5,042 nt of DNA, from positions 1 to 5,042 of the forward strand of contig JAJXDX010000183.1 of NCBI GenBank assembly GCA_021640185.1. Reading direction: 5' to 3'. The stretch comes from Oscillospiraceae bacterium (GTDB lineage Bacteria > Bacillota > Clostridia > Oscillospirales > Acutalibacteraceae). The notes below the pieces were generated by a model. That model was not told the DNA's origin. It did no database searches and worked only from the letters and a program-made list of their open reading frames with translations. A program made the position numbers and the translations under genes. Below, piece by piece: positions 1 to 5,042 of the stretch; position 1 is the first letter of the stretch; every line of letters starts with the position of its first letter.

Positions 1-751
1 CCCCTGCGCCGGGCGCACCGTGGCGGTAGCGCGCCAAATATTCCACATTGCCGTTGGTGCCGTGGATCGGCGAAACGGTCAGCGCCTCAACGGTCAGCCC
101 CTGCTGCGCCGCCGCAGCGAATATCCCGGCTAGCAGCGGCGGCAGCACGGCCGCCGGATCGCGCAGGATCCCGTTTTTGCCCAGATCGCGCGGCTTCGCC
201 TCGAACTGCGGCTTGATCAGGGTGATGAGCGTGCCGCCCTCGCGCAGCACGGCGTGCACGGCGGGGAAGATCTTGGCAAGCGAGATGAACGACACGTCCA
301 CCGTCACCATGTCGCACACTGTGCCGCCCAGCATATCCGGCGTCAGGCGGCGCGCATTCGTGCGCTCGAGCACCGTGACGCGGGGATCGTTGCGCAGCTC
401 CCACGCCAAGATGCCGTAAGCGACATCGACCGAGAACACGTGCGCCGCCCCGTGCTGCAGCAGGCAATCGGTAAAGCCGCCGTTGCTCGCGCCGATATCG
501 CACACGGTCAGCCCCGTCGGGTCGACCCGGAACACGGACAGCGCCTTTTCCAGCTTGTAGCCGGAACGGCTGGCATAGCGGCGCGCTTTTTCGCGCAGGG
601 TCAGCACCGTATCAGCCGGGACGGGCGTGCCTGGCTTATCGGCTGGCGTGTCGCCGATCAGCACGCGCCCCTCCATGATCAGCGCCGATGCCGTCGCGGC
701 ATCCGTGCCGAAGGTGCGGACGGCCAGTTCATCCAGTCTGATCGTCGTCAT
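1..751 (-). CDS. tlyA: TlyA family rRNA (cytidine-2'-O)-methyltransferase, 3' end cut by the window
   Basis: Cytoplasmic S-adenosylmethionine-dependent enzyme. Characterised family members methylate the 2'-O of cytidines in 16S and often 23S rRNA; some are also annotated as hemolysins. The 250 residues seen are nearly full length, since TlyA proteins are usually about 245-275 aa. Residues 1-55 form an S4-like RNA-binding domain (RLDELAV, then ALIMEGRVLIG and DKPGTPV). A short linker (RRYASRSGYKL, 57-67) precedes a Rossmann methyltransferase domain with the SAM-binding motif CDIGASNGGFTDCLLQ at 84-99. The expected K-D-K-E catalytic tetrad is present: K66, D152 in VDVSFISL, K180 in LIKPQFEA and E237 in GNVEYLA. 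The ATG at 751 is preceded by AAAGGA (767-762) with a 10-nt spacer. The start lies inside the upstream bPH2 gene, giving a 23-nt overlap and probable translational coupling. The stop codon is beyond position 1. Family assignment is secure; the exact rRNA target cannot be read from sequence. Confidence 0.95.
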   Translation of the reverse strand, partial: MTTIRLDELAVRTFGTDAATASALIMEGRVLIGDTPADKPGTPVPADTVLTLREKARRYASRSGYKLEKALSVFRVDPTGLTVCDIGASNGGFTDCLLQHGAAHVFSVDVAYGILAWELRNDPRVTVLERTNARRLTPDMLGGTVCDMVTVDVSFISLAKIFPAVHAVLREGGTLITLIKPQFEAKPRDLGKNGILRDPAAVLPPLLAGIFAAAAQQGLTVEALTVSPIHGTNGNVEYLARYRHGAPGAG

Positions 752-2231
752 GGGACAAGGTTCCTTTCTTTTTCACGGGCGCCGGGATCTCCGGCATACC
801 GGTCATGATCGACCGCGCGCGGTCGAGCGGGAGGTTGCGCACCCGGTGGCGGCAGCTGCCCTCGTCGTAGGTGTACACGAGCAGATCGCAGTTTTTGGCC
901 AGATACTGGAACGGCGTCTGCGTCAGGGCATAGGCGATGACCTTTTCTTCCGGGACGACGACGGTGTGGAGCGTGTACCACTTGGAATAGCGCAGGGTAA
1001 GAAAACCATCGCTGCGGCGCACGCCCGCGGTGCGGCGGTCGATCGTTTTGACGAGGAACTGCCACGCGCACGGCAGATACGCCATGAACGACAGGTAATA
1101 GATCAGCTCCGACCACTGCGGCAGCAGATGCTGCACCACGCGGGACGCGGGATACAGCAGGATCATCCCCCACAGCGGATAGAACACGTACCGGTACAGC
1201 GACCACGGGGCCGCCTTCTGCTGCACGCCGCGCAGCGGGAACTCCGGCAGCAGCGCGCGCACCTCCCGGCACGAGGCGTGCACCGGGGACACCGGCAGCA
1301 GCACGCTCATCGCGTTTTTCCCCTTGCCGTAGCCGATGCAGCTGATGAACACCATGTGCAGCCGCAGCAGGCGGCTGACGATGCTCTGCCGGTAATCGAC
1401 GAACGCGACGGACGAGGCCGTGCAGGAATAGTCCCGCCGGGTGAGCAGCCCCGTGCGGATCGTCAGGGCATCCGGCGTTCGCGTGACGCGAAACGGCAGA
1501 TACCGCAGCAGGTCGCGCACGGCGGAGATGCCCCAGCCGCACAATAGCACCAGCGCGATCAACGCCGCCGTGCGCGGAACGATCGTGACCAGCCCCGCCA
1601 CGTTCTCCAGTCCGCCGAAGAGCTGGTCGCGGTAGCTGTTGCCCCACAGCTTACCGGCCTGCCGAAACGTGGTGGCGAGCAGGATGATGCCGCTGGCCGG
1701 ATTGGACACCAGCAGCGACAGCACCGCGACCGACCACCAGTGCGGGCGGTACACGTGCTCCTCTCCCTTTGCGCCCGCCCGGCGGCGGTCAAGGATCTCC
1801 TTGGCACGCGCCTCTCCCACCGTCAGGGTCAGATCCGCCTGCCGCCGGCTGCCGGCATCGGTATCCACCGAGATGCGCACCGCGCGCAGCGGGCGCAGCC
1901 AAAACGGCCGCTCCACCGACAGCGTCACGATGCTGCCGCGCGGCACGTAGGTCACCCGGCGCAGCAGGATGCCGCGGCGGATGACGAAGCCCTCCTCGGT
2001 CAGGGAATAGGTGTGGAACTGCCACGCGAGATACGGCAGGAGCAGCAGCAAAAACACGACGGAAAGATCGATCCACGCGCCGCGCAGCCAAGCATAGAGG
2101 CCCTGCGGCGTGCGGATATAGCGTGCGCCGCGCAGCAGCGGCACCAGCAGAAGGAACAGATAACGGTACGTATAGCGCAGCATCGCGACCGGATGCTGAT
2201 GACGATCAAGGATCGGGGCGTCAGTCCCCAT
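729..2231 (-). CDS. Multi-domain bPH2 (DUF304) membrane protein, YdbT-like
   Basis: A 500-aa integral membrane protein built from repeated bacterial pleckstrin-homology (bPH2/DUF304) units, close to the length of Bacillus YdbT (about 490 aa). By eye, hydrophobic pairs sit near residues 22-34 and 52-72, 163-187 and 216-237, and 346-366 and 373-395. Each pair is followed by a soluble PH-like unit at about 73-150, 245-330 and 396-478. Family hallmarks include YSLTEEGFVIRRGILLRR (75-92) with a VPRGSI strand, and FRVTRTPDALTIRTGLLTRR (247-266) with a VDYRQS segment. The third unit (GFLTLRYSKW, VPEEKVIAYALTQTPFQ) is the most divergent. The ATG at 2231 is chosen because AAAGGAG (2245-2239) lies 7 nt upstream; the frame stays open further upstream only as a shadow of the preceding gene. 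It lies 23 nt after the YdbS-like gene and overlaps tlyA by 23 nt. In B. subtilis the ydbST pair contributes to resistance against antimicrobials from other bacilli; the same role here is inference, and the biochemical activity is unknown. Confidence 0.9.
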   Translation of the reverse strand: MGTDAPILDRHQHPVAMLRYTYRYLFLLLVPLLRGARYIRTPQGLYAWLRGAWIDLSVVFLLLLLPYLAWQFHTYSLTEEGFVIRRGILLRRVTYVPRGSIVTLSVERPFWLRPLRAVRISVDTDAGSRRQADLTLTVGEARAKEILDRRRAGAKGEEHVYRPHWWSVAVLSLLVSNPASGIILLATTFRQAGKLWGNSYRDQLFGGLENVAGLVTIVPRTAALIALVLLCGWGISAVRDLLRYLPFRVTRTPDALTIRTGLLTRRDYSCTASSVAFVDYRQSIVSRLLRLHMVFISCIGYGKGKNAMSVLLPVSPVHASCREVRALLPEFPLRGVQQKAAPWSLYRYVFYPLWGMILLYPASRVVQHLLPQWSELIYYLSFMAYLPCAWQFLVKTIDRRTAGVRRSDGFLTLRYSKWYTLHTVVVPEEKVIAYALTQTPFQYLAKNCDLLVYTYDEGSCRHRVRNLPLDRARSIMTGMPEIPAPVKKKGTLSHDDDQTG

Positions 2232-2238
2232 GGCGATG

Positions 2239-2245
2239 CTCCTTT
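2239..2245 (-). promoter_or_regulatory. Ribosome binding site deciding the YdbT-like start
   Basis: AAAGGAG, 7 nt upstream of the ATG at 2231. It matters because the frame has no stop for a long way upstream (open to 2654), so the ribosome site and the 23-nt gap after the previous gene are what fix the start. Confidence 0.8.
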
Positions 2246-2254
2246 CACTTTGGC

Positions 2255-2701
2255 TCAGCGGAACATGAAGCTCTCGCTCCAGCGCAGCGCTTCCTTCGCC
2301 GGGACACCTTCCAGCAGCAGGTGGCCGCCCGCGGCCGCCACCACGACGAAGGCCGTACCGAACGCCCGCTCCAGCGGGCCGCGGATCACGGTGATGTGCC
2401 GCACGCGCGACAGCGGCATCACCCGCCGGCTCACGGTGTACACCCCGCTGACGACGCAGATCCGCTCGTCGTCCACGGCATAGCGGGCGTTGCGGCAGCG
2501 CAGCGGGATATACACCAGCAGCAAAAACAGCAGCACCGCCGCACATGCCGCCAAAAAGGCCCATGCCACCCATCGCGGGATGAACGGCAGGTCCAGCAGC
2601 ACCGCCGTCACGATCCCCGCGATCGGCGAAAACAGCAGCGCACACACCGACCACGAGATCCGCACGCGCGGATCCGGCCGTTTCAGCTGCGTCTGTTCCA
2701 T
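2255..2701 (-). CDS. Small one-domain bPH2 (DUF304) membrane protein, YdbS-like
   Basis: A 148-aa membrane protein and first gene of the leftward operon. Two hydrophobic helices lie near residues 15-36 (SWSVCALLFSPIAGIVTAVL) and 44-67 (WVAWAFLAACAAVLLFLLLV). A single bPH2/DUF304 domain follows at about 70-148, with the family pattern NARYAVDDERICVVSGVY, then PLSRVRHITVIRGPLERAFG and a VVVAAAGG strand. Length and order (short one-domain gene before a long multi-domain gene) match Bacillus ydbS-ydbT (YdbS is about 160 aa). The domain should face the cytoplasm, but topology is inferred from hydrophobicity alone. The ATG at 2701 has GGGAGG (2715-2710) 8 nt upstream. The frame is open back to 2902, but that extension crosses the promoter region and the nadE start and looks non-coding. 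The gene ends 23 nt before the next start. The two proteins probably act together in the membrane; no enzyme motif is visible. Confidence 0.88.
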   Translation of the reverse strand: MEQTQLKRPDPRVRISWSVCALLFSPIAGIVTAVLLDLPFIPRWVAWAFLAACAAVLLFLLLVYIPLRCRNARYAVDDERICVVSGVYTVSRRVMPLSRVRHITVIRGPLERAFGTAFVVVAAAGGHLLLEGVPAKEALRWSESFMFR

Positions 2702-2732
2702 CCCGATGCCCTCCCGTTTCGCTATTCGTCTT

Positions 2733-2761
2733 ATTTTATCACGATCCGGCCGGATCGTAAA
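2733..2761 (-). promoter_or_regulatory. Sigma-A promoter for the bPH2-tlyA operon
   Basis: Reading leftward, the -35 is TTTACG (2761-2756; four of six consensus bases) and the -10 is TAAAAT (2738-2733; five of six), with an optimal 17-nt spacer. The -10 is extended by TG one base upstream, giving TGATAAAAT, which can compensate for the moderate -35. Transcription would begin near 2726, leaving a leader of about 25 nt before the ATG at 2701. The spacer is mostly occupied by a perfect palindrome, which suggests regulation. Confidence 0.6.
2741..2758. promoter_or_regulatory. 18-bp perfect palindrome, candidate operator
   Basis: ACGATCCGGCCGGATCGT is identical to its reverse complement over all 18 bases. 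It covers nearly the whole spacer of the leftward promoter and overlaps three bases of its -35. It ends 24 bp before the -35 of the rightward promoter. It lies upstream of both inferred transcription starts, so it should act as DNA, not as an RNA hairpin, and no T-run follows it on either strand. A dimeric repressor bound here would block the leftward promoter. No regulator gene is visible in the window, and I cannot assign a known binding motif. Confidence 0.5.
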
Positions 2762-2782
2762 CCCGTCCGGCGCGAAAATCTG

Positions 2783-2811
2783 TTGCCAAACCGCGGCGGA
2801 TATGATAAAAT
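2783..2811 (+). promoter_or_regulatory. Sigma-A promoter for nadE
   Basis: The -35 is TTGCCA (2783-2788; five of six consensus bases) and the -10 is TAAAAT (2806-2811; five of six), with an ideal 17-nt spacer. TG at 2803-2804 makes an extended -10. This is the strongest promoter-like sequence in the window. Transcription would start near 2818, giving a leader of about 43 nt. That is too short for a typical riboswitch, so leader-based control of nadE is unlikely. Confidence 0.75.
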
Positions 2812-2849
2812 CAGAGCAGATCTGACATCCTACGGGCATGAGGAGAAAT

Positions 2850-2855
2850 GAGGGA
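2850..2855 (+). promoter_or_regulatory. Ribosome binding site deciding the nadE start
   Basis: GAGGGA lies 5 nt before the ATG at 2861. A second purine run, AGGAG at 2841-2845, is only 2 nt from an out-of-frame ATG at 2848, too close to serve it. The 2861 start also gives the N-terminus expected for the nitrilase domain, so it is preferred. Confidence 0.65.
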
Positions 2856-2860
2856 TACCG

Positions 2861-4786
2861 ATGAAAGACGGATTTATCCGCGTGGCGGCCGGGACGCTGC
2901 ATCCGGTGGTGGCCGACACGGCGGCCAACACGGCCGAGATCCTGCGCCGGATCGACGAAGCCGACGCGGCGGGCGTGCAGCTTTTGGTGCTGCCGGAACT
3001 ATGCGTGACCGGCTACACCTGCGGCGACCTGTTCTATTCCCGCCTGCTGCAGCAGGCGGCCGTCGATGCGCTCGGCACGGTCTGCCGCCACACGGCGGGG
3101 CTGTACCCGGTGGTCGTCACGGGGCTGCCGCTCAAATGGAACGGTAAGCTGTACAACGTCGCGGCCGTGCTGCGCGATGGCAAGATCTTGGGCGTCGTGC
3201 CCAAGACGCACCTGCCGAACTACGGCGAGTTTTACGAAAAGCGGCAGTTCTCGTCCGGCGCGGACGTGCCGCACGGCGAGCAGATCGCCCTGTGCGGACA
3301 GACCGTCCCCTTCGGGACGGATCTGCTGTTTTGTCATGACGAGCTGCCGGACTACGTGTTCGGGGTCGAGATCTGCGAGGACGTGTGGGCCACCGTTCCG
3401 CCCAGCGATATGCTGGCGCGGGCCGGTGCGCTGATCGTCGCTAACCCCTCCGCCTCCGACGAGGTAGTGGGCAAGGCGGGCTACCGCCGCCTGCTGATCT
3501 CGTCCACCTCAGCCCGGCAGGTCGCGGGATACGTGTACGTCAACGCCGGACCGGAGGAATCCACGCAGGACATGGTGTTCTCCCGCCACCACCTGATCGC
3601 CGAGAACGGGACGCTGCTGGCCGAGAACCTTCCCTTCGCCGATCAAACGCTGCTGACCGCAGAGATCGACACCGGGCGGCTTTCTGCCGAGCGGCACCGC
3701 ATCGGCAGCTTCGTGCCGGAAAACGCGGCGGCCGTGCGGCGGATCGCGTTCTCGCAGCCGGTGCGCACGCTGGAACTGACCCGCACGATCGACAAGTCCC
3801 CCTTCGTCCCGCCGGACGACGCCCGCGTCGCCGAGCGGGCCGAGCAGATCCTGCAGATCCAGTCCTACGGGCTGAAAAAGCGGATCGCCCACGTGCACGC
3901 CAAAACGGCGGTGGTGGGCATATCCGGCGGGCTGGACAGCTGCCTTGCGCTGCTGGTGATGGTGCGGGCGATGGATCTGCTGCAGCGGCCGCGCACCGAT
4001 ATCGTTGCGGTGACGATGCCCTGCTTCGGCACCACCGTGCGCACGCACGACAATGCCTGTGCACTTTGCCGCTGCCTTGGCGTGACCCTACACGAAGTGG
4101 ACATCACCGCGTCCGTCATGCAGCATTTTACCGATATCGGGCACGACCCCGCCGTGCATGACGTGACGTATGAAAACGGGCAGGCGCGCGAACGCACGCA
4201 GGTGCTGATGGACATCGCCAACCAGACCGGCGGCATCCTCGTCGGCACGGGCGACCTGTCGGAGCTGGCGCTGGGCTGGGCGACCTACAACGGCGACCAT
4301 ATGTCCATGTACGGTGTCAACGCCTCCGTGCCCAAAACGCTGGTGCGCTATATCGTGCGGTACGCCGCATCGCAGGCGGACGCGGCGCTGGCCGCCGTGC
4401 TGAACGACATCCTCGACACCCCGGTGTCGCCGGAGCTGCTGCCCGCCGAGGGCGACGGCACGATCGCACAAAAGACCGAAGACCTCGTCGGCCCGTACGA
4501 GCTGCACGATTTCTTCCTCTATCACCTGCTGCGCTTCGGATCCACGCCCGGCAAGATCCGCCGCATGGCGCGCCGCGCGTTCGCGGACGACTATGACGGC
4601 GAAACGATCGACAAATGGCTGCGCGTGTTCCTGCGCCGGTTCTTCACCCAGCAGTTCAAGCGCTCCTGTATGCCGGACGGCCCGAAGGTCGGCTCCGCCA
4701 CCCTTTCACCGCGCGGCGACTGGCGGATGCCGTCTGATGCATCCTTCGCTCTGTGGATGGCGGACTTGGACGACGCAGCACGGTAA
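2861..4786 (+). CDS. nadE: Glutamine-dependent NAD+ synthetase (EC 6.3.5.1)
   Basis: Cytoplasmic enzyme for the final step of NAD biosynthesis: nicotinate adenine dinucleotide + ATP + glutamine gives NAD+, AMP, PPi and glutamate. The 641-aa chain is complete and of normal two-domain length. The N-terminal nitrilase-type glutaminase domain (about 1-275) has the Glu-Lys-Cys triad: E46 in LLVLPELCVTGY, K115 in VVPKTHLPNYGEFYEKRQF and C172 in GVEICEDVW. It frees ammonia that is channelled to the C-terminal synthetase domain (about 320-641). That domain carries the PP-loop SGGLDS (355-360) and the family motifs GTGDLSELALGWATYNGDH (462-480), YGVNASVPKTLVRY (484-497) and QKTEDLVGPYELHDFFLYHL (537-556). 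The ATG at 2861 is supported by GAGGGA (2850-2855) with a 5-nt spacer and by a promoter 50-80 bp upstream. The stop is followed after 21 nt by another gene with a strong ribosome site, so nadE heads an operon. No key residue is missing, and it should be active. Confidence 0.98.
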   Translation: MKDGFIRVAAGTLHPVVADTAANTAEILRRIDEADAAGVQLLVLPELCVTGYTCGDLFYSRLLQQAAVDALGTVCRHTAGLYPVVVTGLPLKWNGKLYNVAAVLRDGKILGVVPKTHLPNYGEFYEKRQFSSGADVPHGEQIALCGQTVPFGTDLLFCHDELPDYVFGVEICEDVWATVPPSDMLARAGALIVANPSASDEVVGKAGYRRLLISSTSARQVAGYVYVNAGPEESTQDMVFSRHHLIAENGTLLAENLPFADQTLLTAEIDTGRLSAERHRIGSFVPENAAAVRRIAFSQPVRTLELTRTIDKSPFVPPDDARVAERAEQILQIQSYGLKKRIAHVHAKTAVVGISGGLDSCLALLVMVRAMDLLQRPRTDIVAVTMPCFGTTVRTHDNACALCRCLGVTLHEVDITASVMQHFTDIGHDPAVHDVTYENGQARERTQVLMDIANQTGGILVGTGDLSELALGWATYNGDHMSMYGVNASVPKTLVRYIVRYAASQADAALAAVLNDILDTPVSPELLPAEGDGTIAQKTEDLVGPYELHDFFLYHLLRFGSTPGKIRRMARRAFADDYDGETIDKWLRVFLRRFFTQQFKRSCMPDGPKVGSATLSPRGDWRMPSDASFALWMADLDDAAR

Positions 4787-4791
4787 ATGCC

Positions 4792-4800
4792 GGAAGGAGG
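4792..4800 (+). promoter_or_regulatory. Strong ribosome binding site after nadE
   Basis: GGAAGGAGG, a near-complete complement to the 16S rRNA tail, with a 7-nt spacer to the ATG at 4808. It is the main reason for accepting the small downstream frame as a real gene and for rejecting the nearer ATG at 4787, which lies before this site. Confidence 0.7.
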
Positions 4801-4807
4801 ATCCGCC

Positions 4808-5042
4808 ATGCGGCTCTGCGCACATCTTCTCCCCTTCTACCGCCGCGTGTTCCCCCAAAACCGCATCCTATCGATCGGCCTTGCCTACCGCACCGGCTGG
4901 CGGATGAGCGTGTTTTTTCGGGACACTTTGCCGGACGCGCTGCAAAACGTGCCGCCGGACGGCGAGGTGCAGATCATACAAAGCCGTGACTATCATTATC
5001 CGCAAACGAAGGAGCTCCTGTGTCACAAATGCAAAATGAGCC
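4808..5042 (+). CDS. Unrecognised small protein downstream of nadE, 3' end cut by the window
   Basis: I do not recognise this product. The frame runs 78 codons from the ATG at 4808 to the window edge without a stop. The start has the best ribosome site in the window, GGAAGGAGG (4792-4800) with a 7-nt spacer, and sits 21 nt after the nadE stop with no terminator between. It is therefore probably co-transcribed with nadE. The visible part begins MRLCAHLLPFYRRVFPQN and is basic and hydrophobic-aromatic (FYRRVF, GWRMSVFFRD). It has no clear signal peptide and no long membrane helix, and ends near a CHKC pair (residues 71-74) that could bind metal if the frame is genuine to that point. Base composition falls to about 45 % GC in the last 60 bases, and codons are less GC-biased than in nadE. 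It could be a short accessory protein that ends just past the window. A spurious frame is possible but less likely given the ribosome site. Confidence 0.6.
   Translation, partial: MRLCAHLLPFYRRVFPQNRILSIGLAYRTGWRMSVFFRDTLPDALQNVPPDGEVQIIQSRDYHYPQTKELLCHKCKMS
5020..5042 (+). CDS. Possible start of a further gene (GTG start), seven codons visible
   Basis: AAGGAG at 5009-5014 is followed after 5 nt by GTG at 5020, reading V/M-S-Q-M-Q-N-E to the window edge. An in-frame ATG at 5029 is a weaker alternative, since its spacer would be 14 nt. This frame overlaps the 4808 reading frame, which remains open here, so the two genes would overlap by more than 23 nt if both are real. Too little is visible to name a product. 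The evidence is only the ribosome site and the tight packing of the operon. Confidence 0.25.

Larger units (their letters stand above)
2702..2860. promoter_or_regulatory. Divergent intergenic control region
   Basis: This 159-bp region separates the leftward bPH2-bPH2-tlyA operon from the rightward nadE operon. It contains a promoter for each direction, an 18-bp palindrome, and the two ribosome sites at its edges. It is visibly richer in A+T than the flanking genes (about 53 % GC over 2761-2820 by hand count). It is the only non-coding stretch of any size in the window, and no RNA gene or terminator is seen in it. Confidence 0.85.

Noticed and set aside
87..503. Minus-strand open frame of 138 codons
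   Set aside because: It lies within tlyA in another frame, is dominated by Arg, Ala and Gly, and has no family motif. It is a shadow caused by high GC.
627..1547. Plus-strand open frame of 306 codons opposite the YdbT-like gene
   Set aside because: It is antisense to a recognised gene, has a Gln/His/Arg-rich composition typical of the reverse complement of GC-rich coding sequence, and crosses the tlyA start.
2232..2654. Upstream extension of the YdbT-like frame
   Set aside because: The frame is open, but the translated extension is a shadow of the YdbS-like gene. The AAAGGAG at 2245-2239 and the gene spacing place the start at 2231.
2783..2806. TTGCCA with TATGAT (2801-2806) as the nadE promoter
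   Set aside because: The spacer would be only 12 nt. The overlapping TAAAAT at 2806-2811 gives a 17-nt spacer and an extended -10.
2811..2825. Small inverted repeat TCAGA-GCAGA-TCTGA at the start of the nadE leader
   Set aside because: Five base pairs with a 5-nt loop are too weak to claim as an attenuator or riboswitch, and the leader is only about 43 nt long.
2123..2851. Plus-strand open frame of 242 codons running through both bPH2 genes into the intergenic region
   Set aside because: It is antisense to two recognised genes, low in complexity, and spans both promoters; no domain is visible.
2702..2860. SigmaW-type promoter expected if the bPH2 genes were regulated as in B. subtilis ydbST
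   Set aside because: I looked for TGAAAC and CGTA at the right spacing on the minus strand and found none. The visible promoter is of the sigma-A type.
2702..2902. Upstream extension of the YdbS-like frame
   Set aside because: It would cross both promoters and the nadE start and has no family similarity. GGGAGG at 2715-2710 supports the start at 2701.
2848..3147. Plus-strand frame starting at the ATG at 2848
   Set aside because: It is out of frame with nadE and lies mostly inside it. Its AGGAG is only 2 nt from the ATG, and the product is Gly/Arg-rich without motifs.
4787..4807. ATG at 4787 directly after the nadE stop as start of the downstream gene
   Set aside because: It is in frame with the ATG at 4808 but lies upstream of the strong GGAAGGAGG site, which is well spaced only for 4808.

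Overview
The window comes from a GC-rich bacterial chromosome. Lines I counted by hand range from about 58 to 73 % GC in coding sequence. Shine-Dalgarno sites are strong and purine-rich (AAAGGAG, GGGAGG, GGAAGGAGG). A 641-residue glutamine-dependent NadE and a paired set of bPH2 (DUF304) membrane proteins of the Bacillus YdbS/YdbT type point to a Firmicute, most likely a high-GC clostridium such as an Oscillospiraceae gut anaerobe. That taxonomic call is inference; nothing in the window names the species.

Layout: two operons diverge from a 159-bp intergenic region (2702-2860). The left, minus-strand operon reads from 2701 down to the left edge: a 148-aa one-domain bPH2 membrane protein (YdbS type), a 500-aa multi-domain bPH2 membrane protein (YdbT type) 23 nt downstream, and tlyA, whose start overlaps the end of the second gene by 23 nt and whose stop lies outside the window. 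The right, plus-strand operon reads from 2861: nadE, encoding a complete glutamine-dependent NAD+ synthetase, then after 21 nt a small unrecognised reading frame that is still open at the right edge. A further start may begin at 5020.

The divergent region holds a convincing sigma-A promoter for each direction. Both carry the same extended -10 element, TGATAAAAT. A perfect 18-bp palindrome (2741-2758) fills most of the leftward promoter's spacer and touches its -35, so it is a good candidate operator for the bPH2-tlyA operon and perhaps also for nadE.

Functionally, the left operon joins membrane proteins of a family linked in Bacillus to resistance against antimicrobial peptides with a 2'-O-ribose rRNA methyltransferase. 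The right operon performs the last step of NAD synthesis. I see no RNA gene, mobile element, CRISPR array or terminator. The tlyA, nadE and bPH2 genes are recognisable families. What deserves a second look is the control region, the bPH2-tlyA linkage and the small gene after nadE.
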